From Bacteroidota bacterium (GTDB lineage: Bacteria; Bacteroidota; Bacteroidia; AKYH767-A; 2013-40CM-41-45), in contig JADKJP010000007.1 in NCBI GenBank assembly GCA_016720935.1, forward strand, positions 992,001-1,056,000: a stretch of DNA of 64,000 bases, written 5' to 3'. Of this stretch, positions 53,901 to 62,662 are shown one piece after another. The notes under the pieces are model-generated. The model had not been told where the DNA came from. It saw only the letters and a program-made list of their open reading frames with translations, and did no database searches. The number at the start of each line of letters is the position of its first letter. Position 1 is the stretch's first letter. The translations under genes and the position numbers were made by a program.

Positions 53901-54808
53901 GGAAGCAATACCAGCAAAGGCGCGCGTTTCTTGCGGAAATAGATTCCGATAAAAAGAATCAGAAAAACAACAGTGACACCCTGCGTGAAAATCGAATCAC
54001 GTCGCAGTTGCGTCGCGTTGCCTCCCGAGACAGCGGATGCTCCGAAATACCTTGCACGAACCCTTCCTCCGCTCTCGCTGCTCAATTCCGTAATGATGGA
54101 ATTGACACCACTGATGAGCGGAGCATTCATCTTTGTATTCGCGGGAGGATATTTTGGCGTGACAAAAAGCACCAATGTTTTGTGATCCTTTGTTACAATA
54201 CAATTGTCGTAAAGCTCAAAATTTTCATCCACCTGCAAAGCCTGAAGCTTCTTCATCGCGGGAACGGTGATACCGACAGGATCATGACTGATGATGTCCT
54301 TCAGCACCATTCCGGCTGGAGAAGTCAGCGTGCGAAAATCCTGCTCGAGTGTAGAACGAAGCGCTGCGGGTTGAATGATGCTGTCGAAATGCAGGTAATC
54401 TCTTTCTTCCAGAAAAACCGGCAGATGATCACGAATAGTCTGGAACATGTCCAGCACCAGTTGATCATCGATACGGAAAGTGATCTTTTTGATATACGGC
54501 TGCAATTGCGCTTCCATCGCGCTGTTCAGTCGCGTGGCGAATGCAACCAGACTGTCGGGATCAGCAGCGGCGTTGGTGTCAGTAAGCGAAACCGAGATCG
54601 CGAGTTTGTCGAGGAATTTCGAATTCTGAAAAACCTCGTTCAGCTTTTCTATTTTTTTGTCTTTGGGAAGCGCTTTGGAAATATCCTCTTCGAGATGGAT
54701 GCGTGAAGCAAAAAATGCCGCGCCACCAATGATGAGCAGCAATGTCGCGAAATAGATTGCGCGTTGCCTCTCAAAGAAATTATACAGAGCGATAAAAATC
54801 TTTCCCAT
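50957..54808 (-). CDS. MMPL/RND exporter - acyltransferase - methyltransferase fusion
   Basis: 1283 aa in three parts. Residues 1-~830 form an RND/MMPL exporter with two sets of transmembrane helices (VTVVFLILFIGIYF, VVFGIAVNYSLHLFNHYRHRR, FGLGDDYSLFIMDGLL). Residues ~860-1060 are a PlsC-type acyltransferase with NHQSFLDI near 901 and FPEGTRS near 968. Residues ~1090-1283 are a SAM methyltransferase (ILDIGCGYGFMTYML near 1115). It probably moves the pigment precursor across the inner membrane and modifies or esterifies it. A CACGAAT repeat lies in frame in the acyltransferase part (51694-51724). The TAG stop comes from a heptamer tract. Confidence 0.88.
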   Translation of the reverse strand: MGKIFIALYNFFERQRAIYFATLLLIIGGAAFFASRIHLEEDISKALPKDKKIEKLNEVFQNSKFLDKLAISVSLTDTNAAADPDSLVAFATRLNSAMEAQLQPYIKKITFRIDDQLVLDMFQTIRDHLPVFLEERDYLHFDSIIQPAALRSTLEQDFRTLTSPAGMVLKDIISHDPVGITVPAMKKLQALQVDENFELYDNCIVTKDHKTLVLFVTPKYPPANTKMNAPLISGVNSIITELSSESGGRVRARYFGASAVSGGNATQLRRDSIFTQGVTVVFLILFIGIYFRKKRAPLLVLLPVAFGALFSLSCIYFLKGEISVIALGTGSVVFGIAVNYSLHLFNHYRHRRDIREVLHDLAMPLTVGSFTTIGGFLCLQFVKSEMLRDLGLFTAFSLIGASLFTLIFLPHLVVSKKDTVYKEPKHSWIDKVSAFGLHHNRILVLCIVLLTIVFGYTAKNVGFEADMMKMNYMSDSLREAEAEFNRLNAFALQSVYLVTEGKDLNHALAENEKVVGRINKLQELGVVKKFSGVSSLLISDSLQQVRLNKWNSYWTAEKKQQLLSLLDQQGAELKFSASAFMPFKALLNADYKALDVHQLGEIRKNFLDDFISENPDKATVVDMLKVVPGKKEEVYKAFENDPGLTIIDKQYLTGRFVEIIQSDFTQIALLTSIMVFIVLLLTYGRIELALVSFIPMFITWIWILGIMGIFGIQFNIINIILSALIFGLGDDYSLFIMDGLLQEYKTGKKNLTSYKSSILLSAITTVVGLGVLIFAKHPALKSIAIISIIGMLCVVLISFILIPFLFNQLITKRTKAGKFPWTARGFLLSAFAFSYFVFGSILLTMLGFLLVKIWPFGKERGKHIYHWFMAKFTWSLMYIMGNVKKKIINPLGENFDKPAVIICNHQSFLDILSTVMLSPKVVLLTNSWVWNSPVFGAAVRMADYYPVMEGAEDSIQHLADRVKEGYSIVVFPEGTRSQDGVIKRFHKGAFYLAEKLELDILPIIIHGTGYTMTKNDFLLKDGRITLKFLPRIARMSTNLGGTYSERAKLVGRYFREEFRKLSEEIEGPEYFREQLVYNYLYKGPVLEWYMKVKLRLEGYYRMFHEHVPKKGKILDIGCGYGFMTYMLKYLSPEREIMGIDYDEEKTDLAQHVYSRKSGIEFAHADILNFEFGKYDGIIIADVLHYLQPEQQKETIIKCFNSLNPGGTLIIRDGNAELEKRHKGTKLTEFFSTKVFSFNKTSREGLSFLSASMIRDLASQYNLAMEELDNTRLTSNVVFVLHSA

Positions 54809-54814
54809 GAAATT

Positions 54815-56011
54815 CTATCCGGCCAGGTGAGTGCTACGTTTAAAAATTTTGATGAGAAGATAAGAAAGTATTCCCAAAACAGCGGCGGCGACAAAAGCCA
54901 GCAGGATACTTCCCACAATGTATTGTTCTCCGTGCAGTTTGATGGAATCAAGCGTAATGTCGGAAGTGAAAGCCATATCCACGGCTCTTTCACCGAGAAC
55001 AAAATGTCCCATTTTATAACTCAGGAAAATGATCACGGGAATCATCGGCGGGATGCTGATGTTGGCGGCGACGATCACGATGGCTTTGTTCAGACGAAAA
55101 AGTATCGCGAGAAAAATCGCGCACACCAGCTGAAAACCCCAGATGGGAATAATGCCCATGAAAACTCCGAAGGCGACAGACATGGCTTTTAGTCCTGTAC
55201 TCTGGTGCGGACTGTGCACATGTTCATCAAAGAATGTTTTTACTTTTTGTTTGTCGAACAAACCGCGGATAAAATCCCTGGGTTTGATATAAAGAAAAGC
55301 GGCGATCACCAGGAAAGTATTGAGCACACTGATGCGTGAGAAATCCTGAAAGGGCCGGAAATGTGTGACGCGTTTTTCGGCAGGAGGATAATACACATCG
55401 ATACCCACAAAATGAATCGCGATTCCTTTCCATGCAGAGCGCACGAGGACTTCTATTTCAAACTCATATTTTTTTGTGAACCAGCGGATGTCTTTGAGCA
55501 ATTGCACAGGATAAAGTCTGTAACCACTTTGCGTATCCGGCGCATTGATACCCGTTTCCACACGAAACCAGAAATTAGAAAACTTATGTCCGAAGCTGCT
55601 TTTCCCCGGCACATCAGTTTGCTGCATGTTGCGCGCGCCGATGATGATCGCATCCGGACGCTTTTCAATCTCATCGAGAAATGTCGGTAAATCTTTCGCG
55701 CGATGTTGTCCGTCAGAATCCAGTGTGATCACATAACGATAACCCGCATCCACAGCCGCTTCAAAACCCTTTCGCAAAGCCCAGCCCTTGCCGACGTTCT
55801 CATGAAAATGAATACAGTTCAGATCACGGAAACCATCCAGCACCTCTCTCGTCCCGTCCGTCGACCCGTCATTCACCACGATTACATTCGGCGTAAAGTC
55901 CAGCACCTCCCGGATCACTCCTGCGAGTGAAGCGGCATTGTTATAAGTCGGGATCAACACACAAATTTTCAGTGCATCAAACCGCTCCCGATATGGACTT
56001 GAATTCGACAT
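54815..56011 (-). CDS. GT2 glycosyltransferase fused to DUF2062
   Basis: 398 aa. The N-terminal GT-A domain has VLIPTYNNAASL, VVNDGSTDGT and LDSDGQH (DxD metal site) at about residues 18-110. The C-terminal ~160 residues are DUF2062, with membrane segments FGVFMGIIPIWGFQLVCAIFLAILF and IPVIIFLSYKMG and a final VAAAVLGILSYLLIKIF. It is the first gene of the pigment operon, 6 bp before the exporter fusion, and may glycosylate a polyprenyl or polyene lipid. Its control region contains a 20-bp palindrome. Confidence 0.86.
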   Translation of the reverse strand: MSNSSPYRERFDALKICVLIPTYNNAASLAGVIREVLDFTPNVIVVNDGSTDGTREVLDGFRDLNCIHFHENVGKGWALRKGFEAAVDAGYRYVITLDSDGQHRAKDLPTFLDEIEKRPDAIIIGARNMQQTDVPGKSSFGHKFSNFWFRVETGINAPDTQSGYRLYPVQLLKDIRWFTKKYEFEIEVLVRSAWKGIAIHFVGIDVYYPPAEKRVTHFRPFQDFSRISVLNTFLVIAAFLYIKPRDFIRGLFDKQKVKTFFDEHVHSPHQSTGLKAMSVAFGVFMGIIPIWGFQLVCAIFLAILFRLNKAIVIVAANISIPPMIPVIIFLSYKMGHFVLGERAVDMAFTSDITLDSIKLHGEQYIVGSILLAFVAAAVLGILSYLLIKIFKRSTHLAG

Positions 56012-56069
56012 AATCTCATTAACACCTCAAAACCCAATTTGATTCAATGAATTGCCGACAAATCGCATC

Positions 56070-56089
56070 ATATTGTCTATCAACAATAT
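56070..56089. promoter_or_regulatory. Palindrome upstream of the pigment operon
   Basis: ATATTGT-CTATCA-ACAATAT has perfect 7-base arms. It ends 59 bp upstream of the first start codon of the 27-kb operon (56011, minus strand). The position and symmetry fit an operator for a dimeric repressor or activator. No regulator gene is adjacent; the function is inferred. Confidence 0.45.
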
Positions 56090-56189
56090 ACAATCCAATT
56101 GCCCAATAAATAATCCTCTGAAAGTTCCGGGTAAGGAGGCAATTCCAAAGATTAAAGATACGCCAAATTAACAAACCTCGAAACGACTC

Positions 56190-56232
56190 ACCTTTGCGCC
56201 CTTTGCGCTAATTCTCTGCGAACTTTGCGCGA
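56190..56232. repeat. TTTGCGCCC-type intergenic repeat
   Basis: CCTTTGCGCCCTTTGCGC...TCTGCGAACTTTGCGCG, related in inverse orientation to 19501-19541. The rest of the 56012-56647 gap is AT-rich or a short GC-rich stretch (56250-56320), with no supported gene. Confidence 0.55.
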
Positions 56233-56562
56233 ATAAAAATCGGAGCGAAAGCCCCCTCTCCGTAGCCCCCGCCCTTCCCGTCCTCCAGTCGTACCTCCTT
56301 TCGGCCGGGGCTAGGTTGCTAAGGGGTTAGAAAAAACTTCCGGGTTCCTCCCCCTTATTTTAATTTTGGAAAGGGAATAAATTGGGATTAAATTGTGCTG
56401 AATAATTATTGAATATTTTATAATTTGAATACAATGCCCTTTACGGTTTTTGAAAGAATAATGACTAATCATAGAATCATCAAAAGTTATATTTATTGCG
56501 TAAAGCAATACAAATCCAGAATGTATACGTAACTGATTGCGTAAACCTGAACGTTGAACTAA

Positions 56563-56577
56563 ACCGCCTGTGGCGGT
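56563..56577. repeat. Small perfect hairpin near the left edge of the IS91-type element
   Basis: ACCGCC-TGT-GGCGGT. It lies 70 bp before the recombinase and may belong to the element's terminus, but no second copy was found at the right end. Confidence 0.35.
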
Positions 56578-56618
56578 AGTCTTCCAAACGCTTAATTATT
56601 TTTTAGTTCCGAACTTAG

Positions 56619-56645
56619 TAGTATGTCTAATTTAAAAACATACTA
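56619..56645. promoter_or_regulatory. Inverted repeat directly before the recombinase start
   Basis: TAGTATGT and ACATACTA are perfect 8-base arms around 11 bases. They end 2 bp before the ATG at 56648. This could be an operator or an RNA hairpin that hides the start site. Confidence 0.4.
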
Positions 56646-56647
56646 TC

Positions 56648-57591
56648 ATGAGCACATTACGGAACAACATGATTCAGCAGATGGAGTTGAAGGGCTTCAG
56701 TCCCCTGACCATTAAAGTTTACATTTTCCATCTTCTACAACTGAGCAAACATTTTAACACCTCGCCGGATTTACTTTCTGTGGAACAGATCCGGACGTAT
56801 TTACATCAGACGGTCGCCGAAAAAATGCAGCAGGTCCTGGATGAACCAGATGGTGAGCGCCCTGAAGATTTTATATTGTGATGTGTTGCGAAGGCAGTGG
56901 GACCCACTTGATTTACCCCCGTGCGCCACGGGAGAAAAAACTGCCGGTAATTTTATCGAGAGATGAGGTCAGCAGGATTATTCAGGTGACGGAGAACATA
57001 AAACACCGTGCTGTGCTGATGCTCACCTACTCGGCCGGATTGCGATTGCATGAGGTAAAGAGTTTAAAGCTCAGCGATATTGATTCCGCGCGCATGATGG
57101 TGCGTGTGGTGCAATCAAAAGGTGACAAAGACCGGTATACAATTTTATCACCCCTAGCATTGAAGATGCTCCGGGAGTATTGGAACCGTTACCGTCCGGG
57201 AGTCTGGCTTTTTGAAACGCGTCCCGGAAAAGCCATGGCTGACCGAACAGCACAATTGATTTTTAAACATTCGCTCCAGAAAGCCGGAATAAAAAAGGCG
57301 GCCAGCTTTCATACCCTGCGCCATAGTTTTGCCACGCACTTGATGGAACAGGGCGTTTCACTGCCAATCATTCAGCAATTGCTCGGACACAGCTCGCTGA
57401 AAACAACGAGTGGTTATTTGCATGTTCAGCAATACTCGGTGGATGCGGTAAAAGTCCGCTCGATACTCTTTCGCTTTAATCCTGTGGGTCATGGAATCTG
57501 TTCCAGTTCCTGCAGCCACTGTCGGAGAAGTGTTCTCTTTATTTGGAGAGCAGTACAGGCATGCGCACAAATTGCCGGTGCAACAACGTAA
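56648..57591 (+). pseudogene. Tyrosine recombinase (integrase), frameshifted
   Basis: Three reading frames together make one phage-integrase protein. Frame one (56648-56881) gives the SAM-like arm domain (MSTLRNNMIQQMELKGFSP). A second frame from about 56850 gives QMVSALKILYCDVLRRQWDPLDLP. A third from about 56925 gives the catalytic domain with REKKLPVILSRDEV, AGLRLHEVKSL (catalytic Arg), HTLRHSFATHLM, LLGHSSLKTTSGYLHV (His and Tyr). All five catalytic residues remain. Two shifts of one base break it between the domains. The catalytic frame runs past the natural end into the start of the transposase gene. Recombinases of this sort sit upstream of transposase in many Bacteroidota IS91-type elements. 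Confidence 0.8.
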
Positions 57592-58767
57592 AACAATGTT
57601 TGCACTCCAGCAATGTCGTACCGCCGCATTGGGCGGTCATGTAGACATCTGTAACAGCTGCGGTCACACACGGGTGTTTTACAATTCCTGTCGTAACAGG
57701 CATTGCCCCCGGTGTCAGGGATTAAAAAGATCCAATGGGTTGACCGCCTCAGTTCACATCTATTACCGGTACGCTATTTTCATATTGTATTTACGCTTCC
57801 CTCCGAGCTCAACCGGCTGAGTCTGGTCAATCAGAAATGTGTGTACAATATCCTCTTTAAAGCCGCCTCGGAAAGTTTGCTCACCCTGGCAAAGGATCAA
57901 AAGTATCTGCATGCGCTCACCGGGATGGTGGCCGTGCTGCACACCTGGGGACAGAATCTGATGGAGCATCCGCACCTGCATACACTCGTTCCCGCCGGTG
58001 GTTGGAGTGAAGTAGCGCAATCCTGGAAAGCTTCAAGGAAAAGTTTTTTCTTCCGGTAAAGGTCATCTCTGCATTGTTTAAGGGTAAATTCCTTTCGCTG
58101 CTTAAAGCCGCATACCAGACCGGTGAGCTGAAATTTGAAGGGGGAGATAAAACCCTTAAAACAAAAGGAAAGTTTTAAGCAACTGCTCAACACCCTATAT
58201 CAAAAACCATGGGTTGTCTATGCGAAAAAACCGTTCAGGAACTCCGCGGCAATTGTGAATTACCTGGCACGGTACACCCATCGCGTGGCCATCGACAATA
58301 GCCGGATCCTGAGCGTAGAAGATGGACAGGTGAGTTTTCGTTGGAAAGACTACAAAAATCAGGGAGCAAAAGGCACAATGAAGTTAAGCGGAGAAGAATT
58401 TATCCGTCGTTTCCTGCTGCATGTACTTCCGAAAGGCTTTTGCAAAATCCGTTACTATGGAATTTTCGCATCGCGCATCCGAAAGACGATGCGACACCAA
58501 TGCAAAAAGCCACCGGGTTAATTCCTCCCAAATCCAAATTCGCGGGACTTGACTGGAAAGCCGTATTACTGCTGGCCTATACGATTGATGTATCCCATTG
58601 TCCTGTTTGTAAAAACGGAACGATGGAGTTGCACCGCACGTTTAAAAGTCTCCGTTCACCGCCAGGGCTCATCAGGTGAATCGTTCTTTGAACAAATTAA
58701 TGATTATTCTATTGCGGCCGCGGCCGCAGAGGCTTGCCATGTGTTTTTCAAAACAAATAAAGCTTAA
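57491..58767 (+). pseudogene. IS91-family transposase, several frameshifts
   Basis: Pieces in different frames line up with one IS91 transposase. The N-terminal zinc ribbon is CNSCGHTRVFYNSCRNRHCPRCQG (57491-57820). Next come YFHIVFTLPSELNRL and the HUH motif HPHLHTLVPAGG (57703-58059), then KFFLPVKVISALFKGKFLSLL in another frame (58041-58170). YAKKPFRNSAAIVNYLARYTHRVAI follows (58135-58521), and a zinc-binding end is DVSHCPVCKNGTMELHR (58341-58679). At least four changes of frame are needed. The function of the live enzyme is rolling-circle transposition. Confidence 0.8.
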
Positions 58768-58904
58768 AGCAAGCCCATGCAAGCGAATAATTAATTAATT
58801 TACCCAAAATAAAATGTATTTTAACATATTTTCCCTTCATCTGAAACATTGAAAGTACATAGGGAATAAGGCTGCTACTCAGGCGGTTTCGTTCAACGAG
58901 ATTC

Positions 58905-58963
58905 TATCCGCAATTAATCCAACGTCATTCTTTCAAATCAGGTATTTTGCTAAATTGCGGATA
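58905..58963. repeat. Inverted repeat before the 227-aa gene
   Basis: TATCCGCAATT and AATTGCGGATA are perfect 11-base arms with a 37-base loop, just upstream of the next gene. It could be a terminator-like structure, a recombination site or an element end. Confidence 0.5.
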
Positions 58964-58973
58964 AAATCCTGAA

Positions 58974-59657
58974 ATGTTACAAGCGACTATAATGATGCGA
59001 CATTGTTTAATGACAATACTTACCTTATTAACTTGGATTTCTATTTTCGCGCAGACAAAAATAAATTCGTGTGACTGCGCTAAAAGCCAACATGACGTAA
59101 CAAAAGCAGACACAACTTTTCACCTTAGCAACGGCAAGACAATTGCTTTATGTGGTTTTAAAAATGAAGGCAGTAAACCGACAAATTATTCTGAGTTTGT
59201 TCTTTCTGTTTGCGGACAGGATACAATTATTGACTTTTGGGGTGCTGTGATGACGTGTCAACTCAAAGTTCAAAAAGACACTTTACTTGTAGAAGAACTT
59301 CAGAACTTGCCAACAGGAAATAATTTTAAGTACCGCAATACGATTTGGGCAACAGAGAAAATATATTTCAGTGGACAAAATGTTTTTAGAAAGAATGAAG
59401 TCAATAGAAATTTAAGGAAATACACTGGAGACGAAATTAAAATTGTTTTAAAAGAATTCGAAACTGCCAAACCAGGACTAGATGAAAGCAAGATGGAACT
59501 TGCAAACAAATTATTTATTTCGGCAATCTCGGGTAACAAATTAGCAAGACAATATTTTATAGAATTTAATAATAAGTTCGGGACGCTTGACGGAGCATAT
59601 TCTGAAGAGTATTACGATTTGAGAGCGATGCTTGAATTGTGGGATAAAAAAGAATAG
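58974..59657 (+). CDS. Secreted protein of unknown function
   Basis: 227 aa from the first Met; Met7 or Met8 are as likely because the signal peptide is MMRHCLMTILTLLTWISIFAQ. The mature protein has several Cys (SCDCAKSQHD, ALCGF, VCGQD, MTCQLKV) and an alpha-helical C-terminus with DESKMELANKLFISAISGNKLARQYFIEFNNKFG. No family was recognised. The codon use is more AT-rich than that of the pigment cluster, and it lies between a decayed mobile element and a palindromic site, which suggests acquired DNA. Confidence 0.7.
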   Translation: MLQATIMMRHCLMTILTLLTWISIFAQTKINSCDCAKSQHDVTKADTTFHLSNGKTIALCGFKNEGSKPTNYSEFVLSVCGQDTIIDFWGAVMTCQLKVQKDTLLVEELQNLPTGNNFKYRNTIWATEKIYFSGQNVFRKNEVNRNLRKYTGDEIKIVLKEFETAKPGLDESKMELANKLFISAISGNKLARQYFIEFNNKFGTLDGAYSEEYYDLRAMLELWDKKE

Positions 59658-59664
59658 CCGCTTG

Positions 59665-59760
59665 TAACACCGCCTTGCTGCCAAGCAAAGAAAGTGCTAT
59701 CTTCGATTCAAGAGAACGGCGTGCTCGGCAGCAAGGCTAAACGTTAACGAACGCTAGTGC
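59665..59760. repeat. attC-like long palindrome with TTAACG core
   Basis: The arms 59672-59686 (GCCTTGCTGCCAAGC) and 59723-59737 match over 14 of 15 bases around a 36-base loop. TAAC flanks the left arm; GTTAACGAACGCTAGTGC follows the right arm. This is similar in layout to integron attC sites but lacks an exact GTTRRRY box. Related TTAACG sites lie at 60301, 60525 and 63179. Confidence 0.55.
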
Positions 59761-59887
59761 TTCTAAATCCAACCTCTTTTGCATGCATAATCAGTCTTAG
59801 AATTGGCTTATCCTATGATTTTTTTGCATGTGACAAATAATTATAGTTAATCAAATATAGCCTTGACTAAAATTAAAAAAAATAACA

Positions 59888-60250
59888 ATGGGAAAGAAAG
59901 CTGATTTTATATGTAATAACTGCGGTTATAAAGTTTTTACTTCAGAATATGGAGGCGGATTTGCCTATGGTTCATCTTCTTACTCTTGTTTTGCCTGCAA
60001 AAATGTCACAGAAATAACTGAATGGATAATAGAGGGTAAAACTGATGATTTTGTTGACGACAGAATCGAAGACGGAATTAAAATTGATTACGAAATAAAA
60101 TGCAAGAATTGCGGCAATGCAGACCCAAACACATTAATTAGATGGCAACATGATAGCACTAATATAAAAAACAACAATAAACCTTGCCCTGTTTGCAAAG
60201 AGCAGTTGATCCGTGATCCCAAATCATGGAGATTTATTTTACTTGATTAG
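59888..60250 (+). CDS. Zinc-ribbon protein of unknown function
   Basis: 120 aa. Three cysteine pairs are visible: CNNCGYK (residues 9-12), CKNCGNAD (about 72-75) and CPVCKEQ (about 100-103), with another single Cys-x-x-Cys in SCFACKNV. This is the pattern of tandem zinc ribbons. It has no signal peptide or membrane helix. It may bind nucleic acid or metal, but no named family was recognised. It follows the attC-like site, like a separate cassette. Confidence 0.7.
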   Translation: MGKKADFICNNCGYKVFTSEYGGGFAYGSSSYSCFACKNVTEITEWIIEGKTDDFVDDRIEDGIKIDYEIKCKNCGNADPNTLIRWQHDSTNIKNNNKPCPVCKEQLIRDPKSWRFILLD

Positions 60251-60300
60251 GTAGATACTCTCATTTGAACTGAGTCAATTATCAAAAGGACCCTTGATTT

Positions 60301-60355
60301 TCCCGCTGGGCCAAGTCTTTAACGCGAGCCTGAGCGCCGGAGACTTGGCCCTCTA
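60301..60355. repeat. TTAACG-core palindromic repeat, copy A
   Basis: GGGCCAAGTC and GACTTGGCCC are perfect 10-base arms around TTTAACGCGAGCCTGAGCGCCGGA. It is about 90% identical to 63179-63234. The gap 60251-61046 around it holds no supported gene. Confidence 0.75.
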
Positions 60356-60524
60356 CTATATCTCAAAGTACGCAATGCATGCTGCATCCGGAAATCCGAT
60401 CTGCTGCGATTCAATTTAAACCGGCGGTGTATCCTCTAACCATTTCCCGCACATCTTTTCTACAATACTTTCACTCCTCCGGAGTTTTTCGGGCGAATGG
60501 ATATCTGAGAGGTAGGCGACCACA

Positions 60525-60560
60525 CCAGGCTAAATCTTTAACGAAAGCCAGTGCACTGGC
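60525..60560. repeat. TTAACG-core repeat, diverged copy
   Basis: CCAGGCTAAATCTTTAACGAAAGCC followed by a perfect 14-base palindrome GCCAGTGCACTGGC at 60547-60560. It shares TCTTTAACG-x-AAGCC with copies A and B and TTAACGAA-GC-AGTGC with the site at 59743. Confidence 0.55.
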
Positions 60561-61046
60561 TGAATGCTCTTCCTTATTTCAAGGTACGCTTGTCGTACAT
60601 CTCTGTCCGGAATATTTCAATAAAAACGATCTTTTCTCTGTTGATTGTCATTTACAACCGGCAATTACATTAAACACACCCGTTCTTTTTCAATCTCTAA
60701 TCCACACTTCACCACAAGTCTCCAAAATTCCAACCTGAAAGACTAGAAAAGTAAATAAATATCGAAAAGTATAAAGGTAAACTCTTACTCAAAATTGTCC
60801 AATTTCAAATATTGCTAAAAGCCATATTGGAGAGCGAATAAACCCGGCAGACGGTTAACAAGATTCGCATTGCTCATTCCTTATTTATTGCTTCCATATC
60901 AGTAGCTTCCAAAATATTCCATACTGCAGACAAACCCTGATTTGAATTATTAAGCACGAATTAAAACTGCACAAAAGGATTATCGAAAAAAAAATATTCC
61001 TGTGATTTCCTTAACACATTTTGTAATTGCGAAATACGTTGGTATG

Positions 61047-62662
61047 TTATGGGTGCAAAATCACAACCCGCTTCACGACAGATTTTTCACCGAGAACGAT
61101 GTGCACGAAATAAACGCCATCCGCCAAAGAATGCGTATCCAGTATCAATGAGAACGAATCTGAATGTTGTAATAAAATCGCTTGTCCGATCGCATTATAC
61201 AATCCCAACTCCATTTTCATCCCCGCCACTACCGGCAAATCAGATATGTACAATTCCCCGTTGGCAGGATTCGGATAAAGGGTTATGTTGGTTTCAGCAT
61301 TGTTTTCCAAAACAGCTGTAATCACATGCGTTGAACTGTTGATGCAGCCCGATGCATTTGAAATTTCCACCGAATAAGACGCAACCTGAGTAGCAATATA
61401 AAACGAATCTGTAGCTCCCGGAATTATATGTCCATCCATAAACCATTGATAAGTGCTCCCACCGGTAGCAATGAGCGTATCTCCAAGAACAGTAAGGATC
61501 GGTTGTGGCGGGACAGCATAAATCGTAATCAGTGAATCAATTGTTAGTGTATCATTGCCGTTAGTACCGCTGGTGATCAGCGTAACCGGATATACTCGGG
61601 TATACTGTAGCAGATATGAGCAGGATTTTGAGCAGTAGACGAAGCCGGACTACCACCCGGAAATGACCAGGACCATCCTGTAGGGTTATTGGTAGAAAGA
61701 TCAGTAAAATCAGTACAATTCTCCGCGCACAAGACCTGTTCCGATGTGCTGAAAGAAGTCCCCTGGTTACAGTTGCTAAAACCAATCTGAATCGTGTCGC
61801 TCTGTGTGCATGAACCATTGCTGATTTGAAGCCAATATGTCCCCGGACTACTCACGAGTATCGCGTTTGAAGTTTGACCGTCGGACCACAAATAAGAGGA
61901 AGCACTGATGTTGCCCCCCAGCTGAATGTATTGTCCGTTGCAAAGCATGGTATCATTACCCAGATTGAGAGGAGTTGTTGAAATGGCACAATTTGAGGGT
62001 GGCAATGCAAGATTGGCCAGAATATTTTCCATTAAAGGAAGAGATGTATATTGCGTGACCCAGTCCTGATCTGATGTCGTAATCAATCGGCCGTATCCGT
62101 TTAAGGGAGGACAAAAGATGAATCCGAAATAATCTCCCAAGTATTCGAGGAAAGGTTCCACATAATTGCATCCTGTAATACCCTTGCATCCATACCAGAA
62201 ATATGAAATGTTTGGAACCAAATTCGGAGTAGTACCCATGGAACCCAGTACATTCATAGGCGCGAGAGTACCGGAAATAATTCCACCGCTTGTGAAGGTT
62301 CCACCCATATCCGTGACCATTGCCTGATAAACGGAATCACTTTGGAATATGCCACAATCGTATTCAGTTTGCAGGTAAACACTTTTTCCTGTGGCTAAAA
62401 ATTGTTTGATGTTATTTATCCTGTTGGCATTATACAAAACATCAAAACCCGAACAAATGAGAATATCCGTATTTGCAAAAAAGCCTGTGTTATCCAGAAT
62501 TGTTTCAGGCTGAATACTCGAATTCATACCCATTCCCCTGGCAACAGAATCCCAAACAATATCACAGGTGTAAAAAGTACACTGAGTGATGGTAACATTT
62601 GTGGCTGAACATTTAGTCAGCAGTCCGAATAAAAATAAAAGATAAAAACAAATGGATTTCAT
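61047..62662 (-). pseudogene. Secreted PKD-domain protein with type IX sorting domain, one frameshift
   Basis: The gene starts at 62662 with a signal peptide (SICFYLLFLFGLLTKCSA). Residues ~30-220 resemble a DJ-1/PfpI-like fold used in T9SS cargo (TDILICSGFDVLYNANRINNIKQFLATGKSVYL). Two Ig/PKD segments follow. At about 61595-61601 one base appears to be lost: PAHICYSIP(G) should continue as VYPVTLITSGTNG in the next frame, which stays open to 61047. The last ~75 aa is a Por sorting domain (ITLYPNPANGELYIS...LADGVYFVHI). The intact product would be about 538 aa. Confidence 0.75.

Larger units (their letters stand above)
56648..58767 (+). mobile_element. Decayed IS91-type element with accessory tyrosine recombinase
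   Basis: The recombinase and Y2/HUH transposase pseudogenes overlap by 101 bp and are in the same direction, the arrangement of IS91-family elements that carry a helper recombinase. IS91 elements have no terminal inverted repeats, and the exact ends could not be set. Multiple frameshifts in both genes show that it is no longer autonomous, unless they are sequence errors. Confidence 0.7.

Noticed and set aside
56311..56508. 65-aa open frame on the minus strand before the recombinase
   Set aside because: It is short, in AT-rich sequence, without a signal or known motif.
60379..60738. Open frame of 119 aa on the plus strand
   Set aside because: It reads through the diverged TTAACG repeat at 60525-60560 and has no start context or known motif.
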